Part shown: positions 46,717-55,606 of the stretch, piece by piece
Position numbering within the stretch: the stretch's first letter is position 1
How the letters are laid out: every line of letters begins with the position of its first letter
NCBI RefSeq assembly: GCF_900103605.1
Contig: NZ_FNHY01000007.1
Coordinates: 1-64,000, forward strand
Length of the DNA stretch: 64,000 nt
From: Psychrobacillus sp. OK028
GTDB taxonomy: Bacteria > Bacillota > Bacilli > Bacillales_A > Planococcaceae
Direction: 5' to 3'
Notes under the pieces: model-generated
Seen by the model: only the letters and a program-made list of their open reading frames with translations
Databases searched by the model: none
What the model was told of the DNA's origin: nothing
Position numbers and translations under genes: made by a program

Positions 46717-46726
46717 TGCAAAGTTC

Positions 46727-48955
46727 TTAGTAAGGAAATGACCTTCCTTTTTCTGAAATTTTGTGGGCAAGTCGAATAGTTGAAACTGCTAACTCTGCAT
46801 AAGAAACTTCTTTTTTAGGATTGAATGCCCCATGATCCACCTCTAATAGTTCTAATGCGTTAGCTAAAGCAACATACCCCATTAGTTCTTGTTGTACTTT
46901 ATCAGCGTCTGAAAATGGAAGCTTATAAATTGTAGATTGCTTAGCTGCCTGGTCAAGTCCTAATGCACGGATATACCATACTGATAGCTGTTCTTTACTA
47001 ATAGGTTCATCTATTGCAAAGTTCTTCGTATCAGGTATTATAATACCCATTTCAACTGCCCGCTCTACAGATTGGTATAACGGATGCTTTGGACCGATAT
47101 TATCGAATGATTGTTTGTTATTTTCTTGTTCCGGATAATAGTAATCTGCATACATATATGTCAGAGATTTCATTAGAACTTGGAGGGCTTCCCCTTTCGC
47201 AATAGCAGCATCACCGTTAAATTTCTTTGGATCCTTTACGTCGAGAATTTTAGCATTTATAAAATAGTTAAGCTCTTCCTCTGCCCAAGGATGAGATACT
47301 ACAGTCGGATTACCGTTTCCATCTAAAGCCATCCACTCACCAGTTAGAGCGTTTAAAGTATTGTAAGATCTATCATTATATAATGGAGAATAGACAAGCT
47401 CATAGTGAGTATTATCTGGTTTATAGTTGGCCTTCATATAATTGAGTTTTAAACTTAATGAATTCCCGATAATTTCCTTCGCCTTTTTTTCAGCAATTGC
47501 TTTCGCTGGTGATGGCCAATTTTCTACCTCTTGATAATTCACATAAAGATTATTTAACGAACCATCCTTCGCAACTCCTACGCTAATATAATCACCCGCA
47601 ACAATAATGCCATTTACAACTCTCGGAAAATTAAACATATAGCTTTTTTGCATGTCGTCTACATATGCTGCCTCCGTTGGCTTTGCATAATGATGTAAAT
47701 AAGATGGAGCCCAATTTTTCATATGTTCAATCGCTTTTTCTAGCGCTTTTTTCTCTGAAATAGGTTTTGCATCGCTCGGTTTCTTTCCTAGCTGTTCTAG
47801 AATCTGATTTTTCATATTATAGTACTGGATGATTTCGCCTGTTTTTTTATTGACTTCTAGGCTTGCTCCTAAACCACCATTTGGAAAGCTATACATATAT
47901 TGAACACTAATTACTTGCTGCCCGTTATAATTTTTTGTTTCACTAATGGACTCGATGTTCAATTTAACGTCCTTTATATCGACCTTCAGTAGTTTCTCTA
48001 CCTTTTTCTTTACCTCTTCTACAGTAGTCCCAGCCACATTCTTTGACGGCAAAGGTTTTGAAGTAATCATAGACAGGCTCGTTTTCTTAGGAAAATTCGC
48101 AGAGTAACCATTTAAAGTTAAATATTTTCCAGTAGTTGCATGAACACCAAGTAAGCTTGGAGATGGCTGATATATCAGGCGAACTTGACGTTCACCAGTT
48201 TGATAGTCTATTTCTACTTGATATTGCTTTTCAACAAATATATTTTCTTTCACTGTTTTTAAGATAGCATCCTTTGCCTTTACTTTTTTTACATCGTCAA
48301 AGGTAAATGCCTTGTTAGCTTCTGCATTTCTATAAAAACCCACAATCTCCCCGTTCCCTAAAACAGAGACTTCTATGCGTTGATCAGCAATGGGAACCTT
48401 GTTTTTCAAACGACTGTAAGAAAATGAATATCGAATCGGCTCCGTTAGTAATTGAGTTGGATAATAGCCATATGAGTCTGTTTCTAATTGGTACTCTCCG
48501 CCATCCAAATATTTTTTCATAAAAGCTCCTGCAATTTTCTGTGCATCCACTTTGGAAACTTTAGCAGGAAATAGAGCATCCTTTACATTTGCCGGTTGAT
48601 AATAGAAGTTTTCTATTTGTAAATCCTTCCCTACAAATGAAACATTCCCATATAATTGTTTTCCATTGATTGTTTTTGTGAAGTATAAATCATAACGCAT
48701 TGTTTCCTCACCAGGATAATAATATCCACCATTCATTTGAAAATCAGCTTTTGTTAAAAAATCGAATTGCTTCGGAAAAAATTCCCGGAACTTCTTGATT
48801 AGGTCATCCTTCGTGAACACATTTTCAGTGGATGCAGCTTGAATTTGCACAGGTGGTTGTTCGTTTAAAGTCGTTGTTGCATTCACGTTCGTTGAAAATA
48901 GTCCAAGTGATAATGCAGAAGCTCCTAGTATTATACCAACATGTTTTAAACCCAT
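46727..48955 (-). CDS. Secreted YcdB/YcdC-repeat protein with C-terminal SLH domains
   Basis: 742 residues. A signal peptide (GIILGASALSLGLFSTNVNA) is followed by two PepSY-like YcdB/YcdC-type repeats (about 45-290 and 300-560; each with a conserved ..A..G.. hydrophobic pattern). S-layer-homology-type segments follow from about 575 (PWAEEELNYFINAKIL ... FNGDAAIAKGEALQVL; HPLYQSVERAVEMGII ... ISKEQLSVWYIRALGL; FSDADKVQQELMGYVALANALELL). The protein is probably anchored to the cell wall. Function unknown. Intergenic space upstream holds the GC-rich repeat at 49064. Confidence 0.83.
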   Translation of the reverse strand: MGLKHVGIILGASALSLGLFSTNVNATTTLNEQPPVQIQAASTENVFTKDDLIKKFREFFPKQFDFLTKADFQMNGGYYYPGEETMRYDLYFTKTINGKQLYGNVSFVGKDLQIENFYYQPANVKDALFPAKVSKVDAQKIAGAFMKKYLDGGEYQLETDSYGYYPTQLLTEPIRYSFSYSRLKNKVPIADQRIEVSVLGNGEIVGFYRNAEANKAFTFDDVKKVKAKDAILKTVKENIFVEKQYQVEIDYQTGERQVRLIYQPSPSLLGVHATTGKYLTLNGYSANFPKKTSLSMITSKPLPSKNVAGTTVEEVKKKVEKLLKVDIKDVKLNIESISETKNYNGQQVISVQYMYSFPNGGLGASLEVNKKTGEIIQYYNMKNQILEQLGKKPSDAKPISEKKALEKAIEHMKNWAPSYLHHYAKPTEAAYVDDMQKSYMFNFPRVVNGIIVAGDYISVGVAKDGSLNNLYVNYQEVENWPSPAKAIAEKKAKEIIGNSLSLKLNYMKANYKPDNTHYELVYSPLYNDRSYNTLNALTGEWMALDGNGNPTVVSHPWAEEELNYFINAKILDVKDPKKFNGDAAIAKGEALQVLMKSLTYMYADYYYPEQENNKQSFDNIGPKHPLYQSVERAVEMGIIIPDTKNFAIDEPISKEQLSVWYIRALGLDQAAKQSTIYKLPFSDADKVQQELMGYVALANALELLEVDHGAFNPKKEVSYAELAVSTIRLAHKISEKGRSFPY

Positions 48956-49063
48956 AAAATCTCTCCTTCATTTGCAGTCTTTGAATTCTATGATTGCAGA
49001 TGAAAGAAAATGCCAATTATTTTTTAGTAAACCTTACTGAAGTATATAGAAATGAAATCCAAT

Positions 49064-49167
49064 GTTGATTTCCGCTGCGGCCGGACGCTTTCCGTGGGCA
49101 CGGCTCGAGCCTGTAGTCTCTCCCTCGCGCTGTCCCACAGGAGTCGCCGTCCTGCGCTACAATCAAC
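49064..49167. repeat. GC-rich dispersed intergenic repeat with GTTGATT/AATCAAC ends
   Basis: A 104-bp block far richer in G+C than its surroundings, bounded by GTTGATT and its inverse AATCAAC. It contains CGCTTTCCGTGGGC, CTCCCTCGCGCTGTCCCACAGGAGTC-like text and CGTCCTGCGCTAC. Similar blocks occur in many intergenic regions of Bacillales genomes in my recollection; copy number here was not tested. No ORF. The rest of 48956-49299 is AT-rich without features. Confidence 0.7.
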
Positions 49168-49253
49168 AAAATCCACTTTTTATATAACTTATAAAAATCG
49201 ATATTAAGTAAACATTCATATTTTAAATATACTCAGTGGTGTGCTATTGAAAA

Positions 49254-49284
49254 AGCACAGTACCTTTTGTGTAGGTACCATGCT
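49254..49284 (-). terminator. Terminator of the downstream DUF1292 gene
   Basis: GCA(T)GGTACC...GGTAC(T)GTGC followed by T5 on the minus strand. Confidence 0.75.
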
Positions 49285-49299
49285 CCAGTTTAGAAGTTA

Positions 49300-49599
49300 T
49301 TATCTTTTTTTCTGTTTAGTAAAGTTATTTTTCTCTAGCTTGATATAGGCTGCAGACACATTCTCAAACTCTTCTTCACTTTCCATCATGACAAAGCTAT
49401 TGTCTTCGGCTACTTTGAAAAAGAAAATACCTATATCTTCTTCTGAGTCTTGCTGTATATCTTCTATAAAACTAACTGCTACATATTCTGTATTTTCAAC
49501 ACGAAGATAACCTAAAACTTTCATCTCCTGTTCTTGGTCATTTTCATCTAATACCTTGAACGTCCCGCCAACTTCCAGTTTATCATCATTTTGTAACAT
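49300..49599 (-). CDS. DUF1292 protein (copy 1)
   Basis: 99 residues, acidic, soluble. TFKVLDENDQEQEMKVLGYL and YVAVSFIEDIQ...DIGIFFFKV match the DUF1292/YrzB pattern. It pairs with the related gene 63 bp upstream. A basic C-terminus (FTKQKKR) sets it apart. Function unknown. Confidence 0.82.
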   Translation of the reverse strand: MLQNDDKLEVGGTFKVLDENDQEQEMKVLGYLRVENTEYVAVSFIEDIQQDSEEDIGIFFFKVAEDNSFVMMESEEEFENVSAAYIKLEKNNFTKQKKR

Positions 49600-49631
49600 T
49601 CCCTTTTCCTCCTACCTTTAAATTGAAAAAA

Positions 49632-49648
49632 AGAGGAATCATCCTCTC
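49632..49648 (-). terminator. Terminator between the DUF1292 genes
   Basis: AGAGGA/TCCTCT hairpin followed by seven T on the minus strand, directly past the stop of the upstream copy. Confidence 0.75.
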
Positions 49649-49661
49649 ATTCTCAAACTAA

Positions 49662-49952
49662 CTATTCTGCATCATCTTCTGATTCTTCCGCTTCCAGAAA
49701 TGCTGCTGACACTTTTTCAAATTCTTCATCTGTTTCTATTTCCGCTAAGTCTTCTCCCTCAATAACTTGGAAAAAGAATACGTCCATGTCTTCGTCTGTT
49801 TCCTCTTGCGTATCATCTGCGAATGCAACAGCTGCATACTCTTTATCTTCAATCGTTAAAAGCCCGATTACTTCGATTTCTTGCTCACGATCATCTTCAT
49901 CTAATACCGTAAGAATTTCTCCCACTTCAATGCTTCCCATTTTTTCTTCCAT
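49662..49952 (-). CDS. DUF1292 protein (copy 2)
   Basis: 96 residues, strongly acidic. GEILTVLDEDDREQEIEVIGLL and YAAVAFADDTQ...DMDVFFFQV parallel the neighbouring paralog, indicating a tandem duplication. B. subtilis YrzB belongs to this family; no biochemical role is established. RBS AGGAGG. Confidence 0.85.
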   Translation of the reverse strand: MEEKMGSIEVGEILTVLDEDDREQEIEVIGLLTIEDKEYAAVAFADDTQEETDEDMDVFFFQVIEGEDLAEIETDEEFEKVSAAFLEAEESEDDAE

Positions 49953-50058
49953 TCAAAATTCCTCCTTTTATTTAATAGTATTATTCATAGTTCCCTGCTT
50001 ATTCAAATCATCTCATATTCGTTAGCCTATAGCAAAATCCTACCTTTAATATGAACGA

Positions 50059-50613
50059 TTATATTTCTTTTATTACCCTGGCTGGATTTCCACCAACCAT
50101 TACATTATCTGGGATATCCTTTGTAACGATTGCTCCCGAAGCTACCACTACATTGTTCCCTATTTTCACGCCAGGATTTATCACTGCTCGACCACCTATC
50201 CAGACATTATGCCCAATATGTATAGGCTTACCATACTCTGTACCTGCTATTCTTTCTTGTGCATTTAATGGGTGCGTCGCAGTATATAAATGAACACCAG
50301 GGGCGATAAAGCAGTTATCCCCAATTCTAATCTCACATACATCTAGAAAGACGCAGTCAAAGTTAGCATAAAAATTTTCACCTACATGAATATTGTAGCC
50401 ATAATCACAACGAAACGTTGGTTCCACATAAAAAGCACCATTTGTGGAACCAAAAAGTTCATGTATCAGATCTGTACGTTTATCGTCTTCTGTTTCGAGT
50501 GTTTCATTATACAATCTCGTTAAACGCCTTGCATTCATTCTTCCCTCAAATAATTCAGGATCAGCTGGATTATATAGTTCCCCATTTAACATCTTCTCTT
50601 TTTCTGATGTCAT
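50059..50613 (-). CDS. maa: Maltose/galactoside O-acetyltransferase, hexapeptide-repeat
   Basis: 184 residues. N-terminal [22 protein letters not shown] and a left-handed beta-helix of hexapeptides ([36 protein letters not shown] with the catalytic His, [21 protein letters not shown]). Acetylates sugars with acetyl-CoA, thought to detoxify excess sugar. RBS AAGGGGG. Confidence 0.92.
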   Translation of the reverse strand: MTSEKEKMLNGELYNPADPELFEGRMNARRLTRLYNETLETEDDKRTDLIHELFGSTNGAFYVEPTFRCDYGYNIHVGENFYANFDCVFLDVCEIRIGDNCFIAPGVHLYTATHPLNAQERIAGTEYGKPIHIGHNVWIGGRAVINPGVKIGNNVVVASGAIVTKDIPDNVMVGGNPARVIKEI

Positions 50614-50639
50614 ATAAATTCCCCCTTAATTGGAAAAGC

Positions 50640-51182
50640 TTAATTATCATATAAACTTGTTTTGGCATCTTCTATTATCCATTCCGCTGCGCTTAATAAA
50701 TCTGGAAAAACAGCATCCGCTAATGGATCGCTTTTACCTAAGAAAACTCCCTTAGTACCTGCCCTCTTCCCCGCAATAATATCTGTGTCGGTATCACCTA
50801 CCATATAGGATTTAGACAAATCGATATTATATTTTTTCCCAAGATCTACAATTAATTTACTGTTTGGCTTACGACATGCACAGCCAGATTTTGGCTTATG
50901 AGGACAGTACACCACTTCATGAATAGTGGCATCCTCCTTTTTTAAAGTTGCAATCATATGGTCATGGATTTTTTGCAGTTGGGATTCCTTCATAAATCCC
51001 AAACCAACTCCTCCTTGATTAGTAACGACAAAAATATGATCGAAAAATACATTCAATTTCTTAATCGCTTCGGGGACACCTTGTAAAAAGTAAAGTTCCT
51101 CTGGCTTGTTCACAAATTTAACTCTTTCTGTTAGCACCTCATTTATAACACCATCACGGTCCAAGAATATGGCAGTCTTCAT
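50640..51182 (-). CDS. HAD-IIIA phosphatase, GmhB-like
   Basis: 180 residues. Nucleophile motif FLDRDGVINE (Asp8, Asp10), VVTNQGGVGLGFM, a zinc cluster CPHKPKSGCACRKP, and MVGDTDTDIIAGKRAG for Mg binding. This is the layout of D-glycero-D-manno-heptose-1,7-bisphosphate phosphatase and histidinol phosphatase relatives. No heptose genes are nearby, so the substrate is open. Confidence 0.87.
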   Translation of the reverse strand: MKTAIFLDRDGVINEVLTERVKFVNKPEELYFLQGVPEAIKKLNVFFDHIFVVTNQGGVGLGFMKESQLQKIHDHMIATLKKEDATIHEVVYCPHKPKSGCACRKPNSKLIVDLGKKYNIDLSKSYMVGDTDTDIIAGKRAGTKGVFLGKSDPLADAVFPDLLSAAEWIIEDAKTSLYDN

Positions 51183-51244
51183 GTCAATACACCCCTGTCA
51201 AAATTTCAACTACTGCCTATAGTTATTCCCTAAACTAACTGCAC

Positions 51245-51709
51245 TTATTTCTTATCTATTACAAATGTATAAGAAACTTCCCCATTTGCCCATTGTGCAA
51301 GCACCTCGTACACATACTTACCAGCACTTTTTGGCACCTCTATTTGGTTATCATTTACGGGTACCTCTTGTTGCCTGCTATTTGCATCCCACAAATATGC
51401 AGTTAATGTTGGTTCATCTTCTATTTTAATATGAATGGTCTTGCTCTGATCAATTTCAATCGCATCATAATTTTCTGCAATTTGATAGGGTGAAGCTGTA
51501 TCCGCTTGAATAACCTGTGTTTCCATTCCTTGTTTTCGTTCCCAACTATAATTCCCTTTCATCATTTCATATGACTGTCCATTTACTTCTATAGTTGCTG
51601 TCATTGTAGGAGGAAATTCATTTTCTCTTCCCTGCTTACTTAACTCCGAAGAACAAGCTGGCAGTAGTAGTGATAATCCTAGTAAAGTTATCGCAAAAAC
51701 ACGTTTCAT
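51245..51709 (-). CDS. Predicted lipoprotein
   Basis: 154 residues. Signal peptide MKRVFAITLLGLSLLLPAC with lipobox LLPAC, then a short beta-rich domain (ATIEVNGQSYEMMKGNYSW; AGKYVYEVLAQWANGEVSYTFVI). Membrane-anchored outside the cell. Function not recognised. RBS AAGGGGG. Confidence 0.8.
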   Translation of the reverse strand: MKRVFAITLLGLSLLLPACSSELSKQGRENEFPPTMTATIEVNGQSYEMMKGNYSWERKQGMETQVIQADTASPYQIAENYDAIEIDQSKTIHIKIEDEPTLTAYLWDANSRQQEVPVNDNQIEVPKSAGKYVYEVLAQWANGEVSYTFVIDKK

Positions 51710-51770
51710 AACATAACCCCCTTGTAAGGATTAGACTATAAATACAGAATAACGTTACATTTTTAGTAAA

Positions 51771-51805
51771 AAAAGTTGGGTATCAGCACTGCTGATTTTC
51801 AACTA
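51771..51805 (-). terminator. Probable terminator downstream of the SRPBCC gene
   Basis: On the minus strand AGTTGAAAATCAG...CTGATACCCAACT, imperfect in the middle, then seven T. It lies 135 bp past the stop at 51941; nothing else is visible in between. Confidence 0.65.
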
Positions 51806-51940
51806 TTATAACAGCATTACTTTGCCTAGCTGCCCCTGTGTACTAGCATAATGGAGGGCTTTCAGTGATTCGACTTTATAAACAGCTGACTGCCTATTGC
51901 TATTAGAAGTAGCACTAGAATAAAAAGTTAAGAAATTAAT

Positions 51941-52396
51941 TTATCTTTCTTGTTCCGCTATTTTCTTAAGTTCAATTGATCGGGATATAATAAACTCCCT
52001 CATATATCTTTCTAAAAATAATTTATCTGCCAATACTCCTAAAATTCCTAAAGGAGACTTATAGTCAAATGTGTCAATCATTAATGTCCCCTCAGGTACT
52101 TCTATAAAATCATGTGTATGAATGAACGAATGAAATGCGCCCTTTATCATCGTATCTTTAAATTGATTTGGTCTATCCATGCATACTATTTTAGCAGTAA
52201 GTTTTTGTCGAATACTGAAATGTGTTGCTTCCCAAGTGACTGTATCACCTTCCTTTAGTAAACCTGTCGTCACCCCAGCTACTGCTTTTTCATTTGTTTT
52301 AGTGGTTGTTTTTGTATGTACTTCTACGTTTCTGGCAAGATCAAAACATATCTCTATCGGGGCATTTATGATTTGTTTATGCACAATTTTAGGCAA
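51941..52396 (-). CDS. SRPBCC-family (polyketide cyclase/START-like) protein
   Basis: 151 residues. INAPIEICFDLARNVEVHTKTT, TVTWEATHFSIRQKLTAKIV and the final helix (LFLERYMREFIISRSIELKKIA) give the helix-grip fold. Such proteins bind hydrophobic ligands; the ligand here is unknown. The start is a TTG with AAGGGGG 7 bp upstream. It follows the nucleotidyltransferase gene by 17 bp. Confidence 0.83.
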   Translation of the reverse strand: MPKIVHKQIINAPIEICFDLARNVEVHTKTTTKTNEKAVAGVTTGLLKEGDTVTWEATHFSIRQKLTAKIVCMDRPNQFKDTMIKGAFHSFIHTHDFIEVPEGTLMIDTFDYKSPLGILGVLADKLFLERYMREFIISRSIELKKIAEQER

Positions 52397-52413
52397 CTAT
52401 TAACCCCCTTCAT

Positions 52414-53130
52414 TTATTTCCCTAACGAAAAGCCTTCTAGCAATCGCCCTCCAAAAGGTTCCATCACTAACTCTACTAACTTAATTACCTTTCTTTTATC
52501 ATCCGTTTTGTAATAGGTATCAAATGCTTTGACAAATTGATTGGTGAAGTCTTCATCAAATGCCTTTAAAGAGCGAACAATCCATTTTGAAGTTCCTATC
52601 CAACGACGGTTAGTCCTTAAAACAAATTCACTTAAAAGTTCTGCTAAGTTGTTTGCGATGAATATTTCCTCGGCTCTATTGGAACAACCTATAAAATCAT
52701 CTAGTGCATCTGTAAGGAAATACCGTTTAATTTGCACAGTTTCTTCTGACCATATGTCTGGACCTTCCATCAACAGATCCTCTGCTTCTTTTTTTATAGG
52801 TTCAATTATTCCATCGTCCTTTAGAACAATTCCCTCCGACACCATTCTAGGTAGAGATGGTCTAGCACGTTCTCGGTCACTCTCAAAAAACTCCTTATAG
52901 GAACTTCCATTATGTATAAACACTTCAATTGGCCAATCGAATTCTATAAATGACTCACGATACGAAGACGGAACTGACTCATCAAAAATCACAATGTCTA
53001 AGTCAGAGGTATCCGTTGCCTCTCCCCTGATGACACTTCCTGCTAGCAAAGCACCATTACAACTCGGAAAATATTTTTCTATAAATTTTTGAGCTACCTT
53101 AATTGGAATATCTTTTTTCACGTCTATCAT
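52414..53130 (-). CDS. Nucleotidyltransferase-domain protein
   Basis: 238 residues. GALLAGSVIRGEATDTSDLDIVIFDE has the GS...DxD pattern of the polymerase-beta nucleotidyltransferase fold, with a third acidic residue in PIEVFIHN. A long helical C-terminal domain follows. Resembles stand-alone nucleotidyltransferases that modify small molecules or act as toxins with HEPN partners. No HEPN gene is beside it. Function open. Confidence 0.8.
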   Translation of the reverse strand: MIDVKKDIPIKVAQKFIEKYFPSCNGALLAGSVIRGEATDTSDLDIVIFDESVPSSYRESFIEFDWPIEVFIHNGSSYKEFFESDRERARPSLPRMVSEGIVLKDDGIIEPIKKEAEDLLMEGPDIWSEETVQIKRYFLTDALDDFIGCSNRAEEIFIANNLAELLSEFVLRTNRRWIGTSKWIVRSLKAFDEDFTNQFVKAFDTYYKTDDKRKVIKLVELVMEPFGGRLLEGFSLGK

Positions 53131-53237
53131 CCCCCTACCTTAATAATTTCTATGATAAGGAAGAAATACCTTTATTAAATCGGAAAATACATAAAATATA
53201 AATCCTTTTTTCGCTCATGTTATATTTCTCAAAGTAT

Positions 53238-53374
53238 AGACTAGTCCTTTTCTGTAAAACAATAGTCCTGATTTTTAAATTAATGGTCGTACCCTTTCAC
53301 CTGTATTTGAAAAATTCAAAGGATTTATTTTCCTATCTCTTGGATTTTTAATACAATTAGTAAAAATAGGGAAT
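53238..53374 (+). promoter_or_regulatory. Upstream region of lipoprotein 1, duplicated at 55421
   Basis: Shares ordered blocks with 55421-55573: TAGTCCTTT, AAAACAA.AGTCCT, TACCCTTTC.CCTGT, AAAAATTCAAA, TATCTCTT and AATACAATTAGTAAA. TTTTCC-N18-TACAAT is a candidate promoter in both. The duplication therefore carried its control region. Confidence 0.6.
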
Positions 53375-53413
53375 TTGTTTTTAGTTAATTTCGAAAGAAG
53401 GAGGATTTTTTCA

Positions 53414-54358
53414 ATGCAAAAAAACAGGAGAATGTTGGCATTCGGTCTAGGAATATCAGTAATATTCGGAGGATGTAGCCTAGGAAATGATAATACAAAA
53501 AGTACCGAAACAGAAACAGCAGTATCTTCAGGTGAAGAACAAAAAATTTCCATCAACACCAAAAACTTTGTCAGAGTTCAGGATTATAACGGAGAAGGCT
53601 ACGCGTTAAGAAATGGTGAAAAAACAGATAAAATAGCAGAAGATAACCGGGAGGAAATTGAAGTTGCCGTGAAAAAATTCTTTAGTGAAAAATTTAAAAC
53701 GGACGTAATTGTTCATAACCTAGTTGGTGCTGTGAATGGTGTTTCGGTCTTTGTAGAATCAGTAGGAGAACCACATTTTCACGCTATTGCAATTGTACCA
53801 ATTGATGTGAAAAGCAAAACAGTGAAAACTGATGGTGTATGGTCACAAGAAGGTCAAGTAGAAAACGCCCTATCAGGTGGCTTGTATGCAATGGCTTATG
53901 AAGAAGAAATGAATAATTTAGATAACTTTGTAAATCAAGTAATTACGAATTATCCTGTTATAGGTAAAAATATAGAAGCTGTCAACAATACTGCTTCAGG
54001 ACACTCTACCCCCCACTACTATATTAGTATATTCGATGATGTATTCGACGAGCTTAACAACCTGTATTTAAAGAACCAAAATGTTAGTAAAGAAGAGTTG
54101 AGAAACACTCTAGATGAAAGTAAATTTAATCCAGATGGAGTGAATGTAACCCTTAATTTTTTCATGAAGGAAGCAAACACTGAACCAAACGAGGAAGCTT
54201 ACGATGAGATATATAATAAGATTAAAACTACAGATGGGTTACCAAGAGGCTCCTATGCTTTGATATTAAATGACAACACAATAAACAGTAAATATGGGAC
54301 TAATACAAACGATAACACAATAAATAAAAACCCTTTAAATCAAATAATGAAGGAATAG
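53414..54358 (+). CDS. DUF1672 lipoprotein, TilA-like (copy 1)
   Basis: 314 residues from the ATG after AAGGAGG; the frame extends further up without an RBS. Lipobox SVIFGGC, an acidic linker, then the DUF1672 core: VQDYNGEGYALRNGEKTDK, EEIEVAVKKFFSEKFKTDV, VFVESVGEPHFHAIAIVPID and a C-terminal YALILNDNTINSKYG. DUF1672 lipoproteins include, to my knowledge, TilA, the immunity protein against the type VII-secreted lipase TslA of Staphylococcus aureus. First of three paralogs leading to a TslA-like gene. Immunity is inferred. Confidence 0.85.
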   Translation: MQKNRRMLAFGLGISVIFGGCSLGNDNTKSTETETAVSSGEEQKISINTKNFVRVQDYNGEGYALRNGEKTDKIAEDNREEIEVAVKKFFSEKFKTDVIVHNLVGAVNGVSVFVESVGEPHFHAIAIVPIDVKSKTVKTDGVWSQEGQVENALSGGLYAMAYEEEMNNLDNFVNQVITNYPVIGKNIEAVNNTASGHSTPHYYISIFDDVFDELNNLYLKNQNVSKEELRNTLDESKFNPDGVNVTLNFFMKEANTEPNEEAYDEIYNKIKTTDGLPRGSYALILNDNTINSKYGTNTNDNTINKNPLNQIMKE

Positions 54359-54409
54359 GAATCTAACGTCTCTGACCAACTCCAAAATACATGTTAGGGG
54401 GATTTTCAT

Positions 54410-55357
54410 ATGCTTAAGAACAAAAAAGTTATGGCATTCGGTTTACTCATAACAGTTTTGTTAGGCGGATGTAATATCGAGAAAGATATTGCTAAAAGGA
54501 CTGACATTGAAATGTCAGTCCGAACAAATCAAAAAGATGGAATTACGTTAAACACAGAAAATTTAGTAAGAGTGCAAGAGTATAACGGGGAAGGTTATGC
54601 CCTAAGAAATGGCGAAAAAACAGATAAAATTGCAGAAGATAACCGGGAAGATATTGAGGTTGCTGTGAAAAAATTCTTTATGGACAAATATAAAACAGAT
54701 GTACTTGTACACAATCTAGTAGGTAATAAGGATGGTGTTACGGTATTTGTGGAATCAGTGGGAGAACCACATTTTCATGCTGTTGCAATTGTACCAATTG
54801 ATGTAAATAATAACACAATTGAAACAGACAAAATGTTTACCCAAGCCGGTCAAGTAGAAGATGCGCTAGCCAGTGGACTATACGCAATGGCATACGAAGA
54901 GGAAATAGAAAATTTAAATAACTTTGTAGAGCAAATATCAAAAGATTATTCCTTAATAGGAAAAAATAAAGAAGCTATTCAAAATGTAGGCGGAACCGGA
55001 TTTTTAACTCCTTTTTATTTCATTAGTTCTATAGGTGAAACCTTCGATAAGATTAACTCTTTGTATCTAGAAAATCAAAATGTAGATAGAAAAGAGCTAA
55101 GAAGTATTTTGGATTATAGCAAGTTCAATCCGGATGATGTGAACATCGTTTTTAACGTTTTTATGAAAGACGGCAATACAGAGCCAGATGAAAAAGTTTA
55201 CGATGAAATTTCCAATATGATTGAAACATCTGAAGGATTTCCTAGAGGCTCCTACTCTCTCCTAATGCATGATAACTTAATCAACAGTAAATATGGAAGC
55301 GGCTCGAAAGGAAACACTATTAATAAACATGCACTGAACGAGATCATGAAAGAATAG
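54410..55357 (+). CDS. DUF1672 lipoprotein, TilA-like (copy 2)
   Basis: 315 residues, lipobox TVLLGGC. Core VQEYNGEGYALRNGEKTDK, VAVKKFFMDKYKTDVLVHNL, VFVESVGEPHFHAVAIVPID. It starts 51 bp after copy 1 behind GGGGGA and has no upstream block of its own, so it is probably co-transcribed with copy 1. Divergence from copies 1 and 3 is greatest around the linker and in the region near residues 180-215, where partner specificity might lie (inference). Confidence 0.85.
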   Translation: MLKNKKVMAFGLLITVLLGGCNIEKDIAKRTDIEMSVRTNQKDGITLNTENLVRVQEYNGEGYALRNGEKTDKIAEDNREDIEVAVKKFFMDKYKTDVLVHNLVGNKDGVTVFVESVGEPHFHAVAIVPIDVNNNTIETDKMFTQAGQVEDALASGLYAMAYEEEIENLNNFVEQISKDYSLIGKNKEAIQNVGGTGFLTPFYFISSIGETFDKINSLYLENQNVDRKELRSILDYSKFNPDDVNIVFNVFMKDGNTEPDEKVYDEISNMIETSEGFPRGSYSLLMHDNLINSKYGSGSKGNTINKHALNEIMKE

Positions 55358-55420
55358 ATTTTCTTGCTATCTTATTTACGCTAAAGTAAGTCACAATTTA
55401 TAAAGTACGTCTAGCAGTTT

Positions 55421-55573
55421 AGTCCTTTCACCTAAAACAAAAGTCCTTATTTAGTATTATTAAATCATACCCTTTCTCCTGTTTTTTAAAAATTCAAACA
55501 AAAATTCTAGATTATATTTTCATATCTCTTCTCGTTTTAATACAATTAGTAAATATAGGATATTTATATTAAA
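55421..55573 (+). promoter_or_regulatory. Upstream region of lipoprotein 3, second copy of the 53238 block
   Basis: Contains the same ordered blocks as 53238-53374, including TACCCTTTCTCCTGT and AATACAATTAGTAAA, with a candidate TTTTCA-N18-TACAAT promoter. It probably drives lipoprotein 3 and the lipase gene. Confidence 0.6.
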
Positions 55574-55606
55574 AGGTTTTAACATCCACATAAGGAGGAT
55601 CTTCAT

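Noticed and set aside
52541-52900. 119-residue ORF antisense to the nucleotidyltransferase gene
   Set aside because: Ser-rich shadow composition and no RBS.
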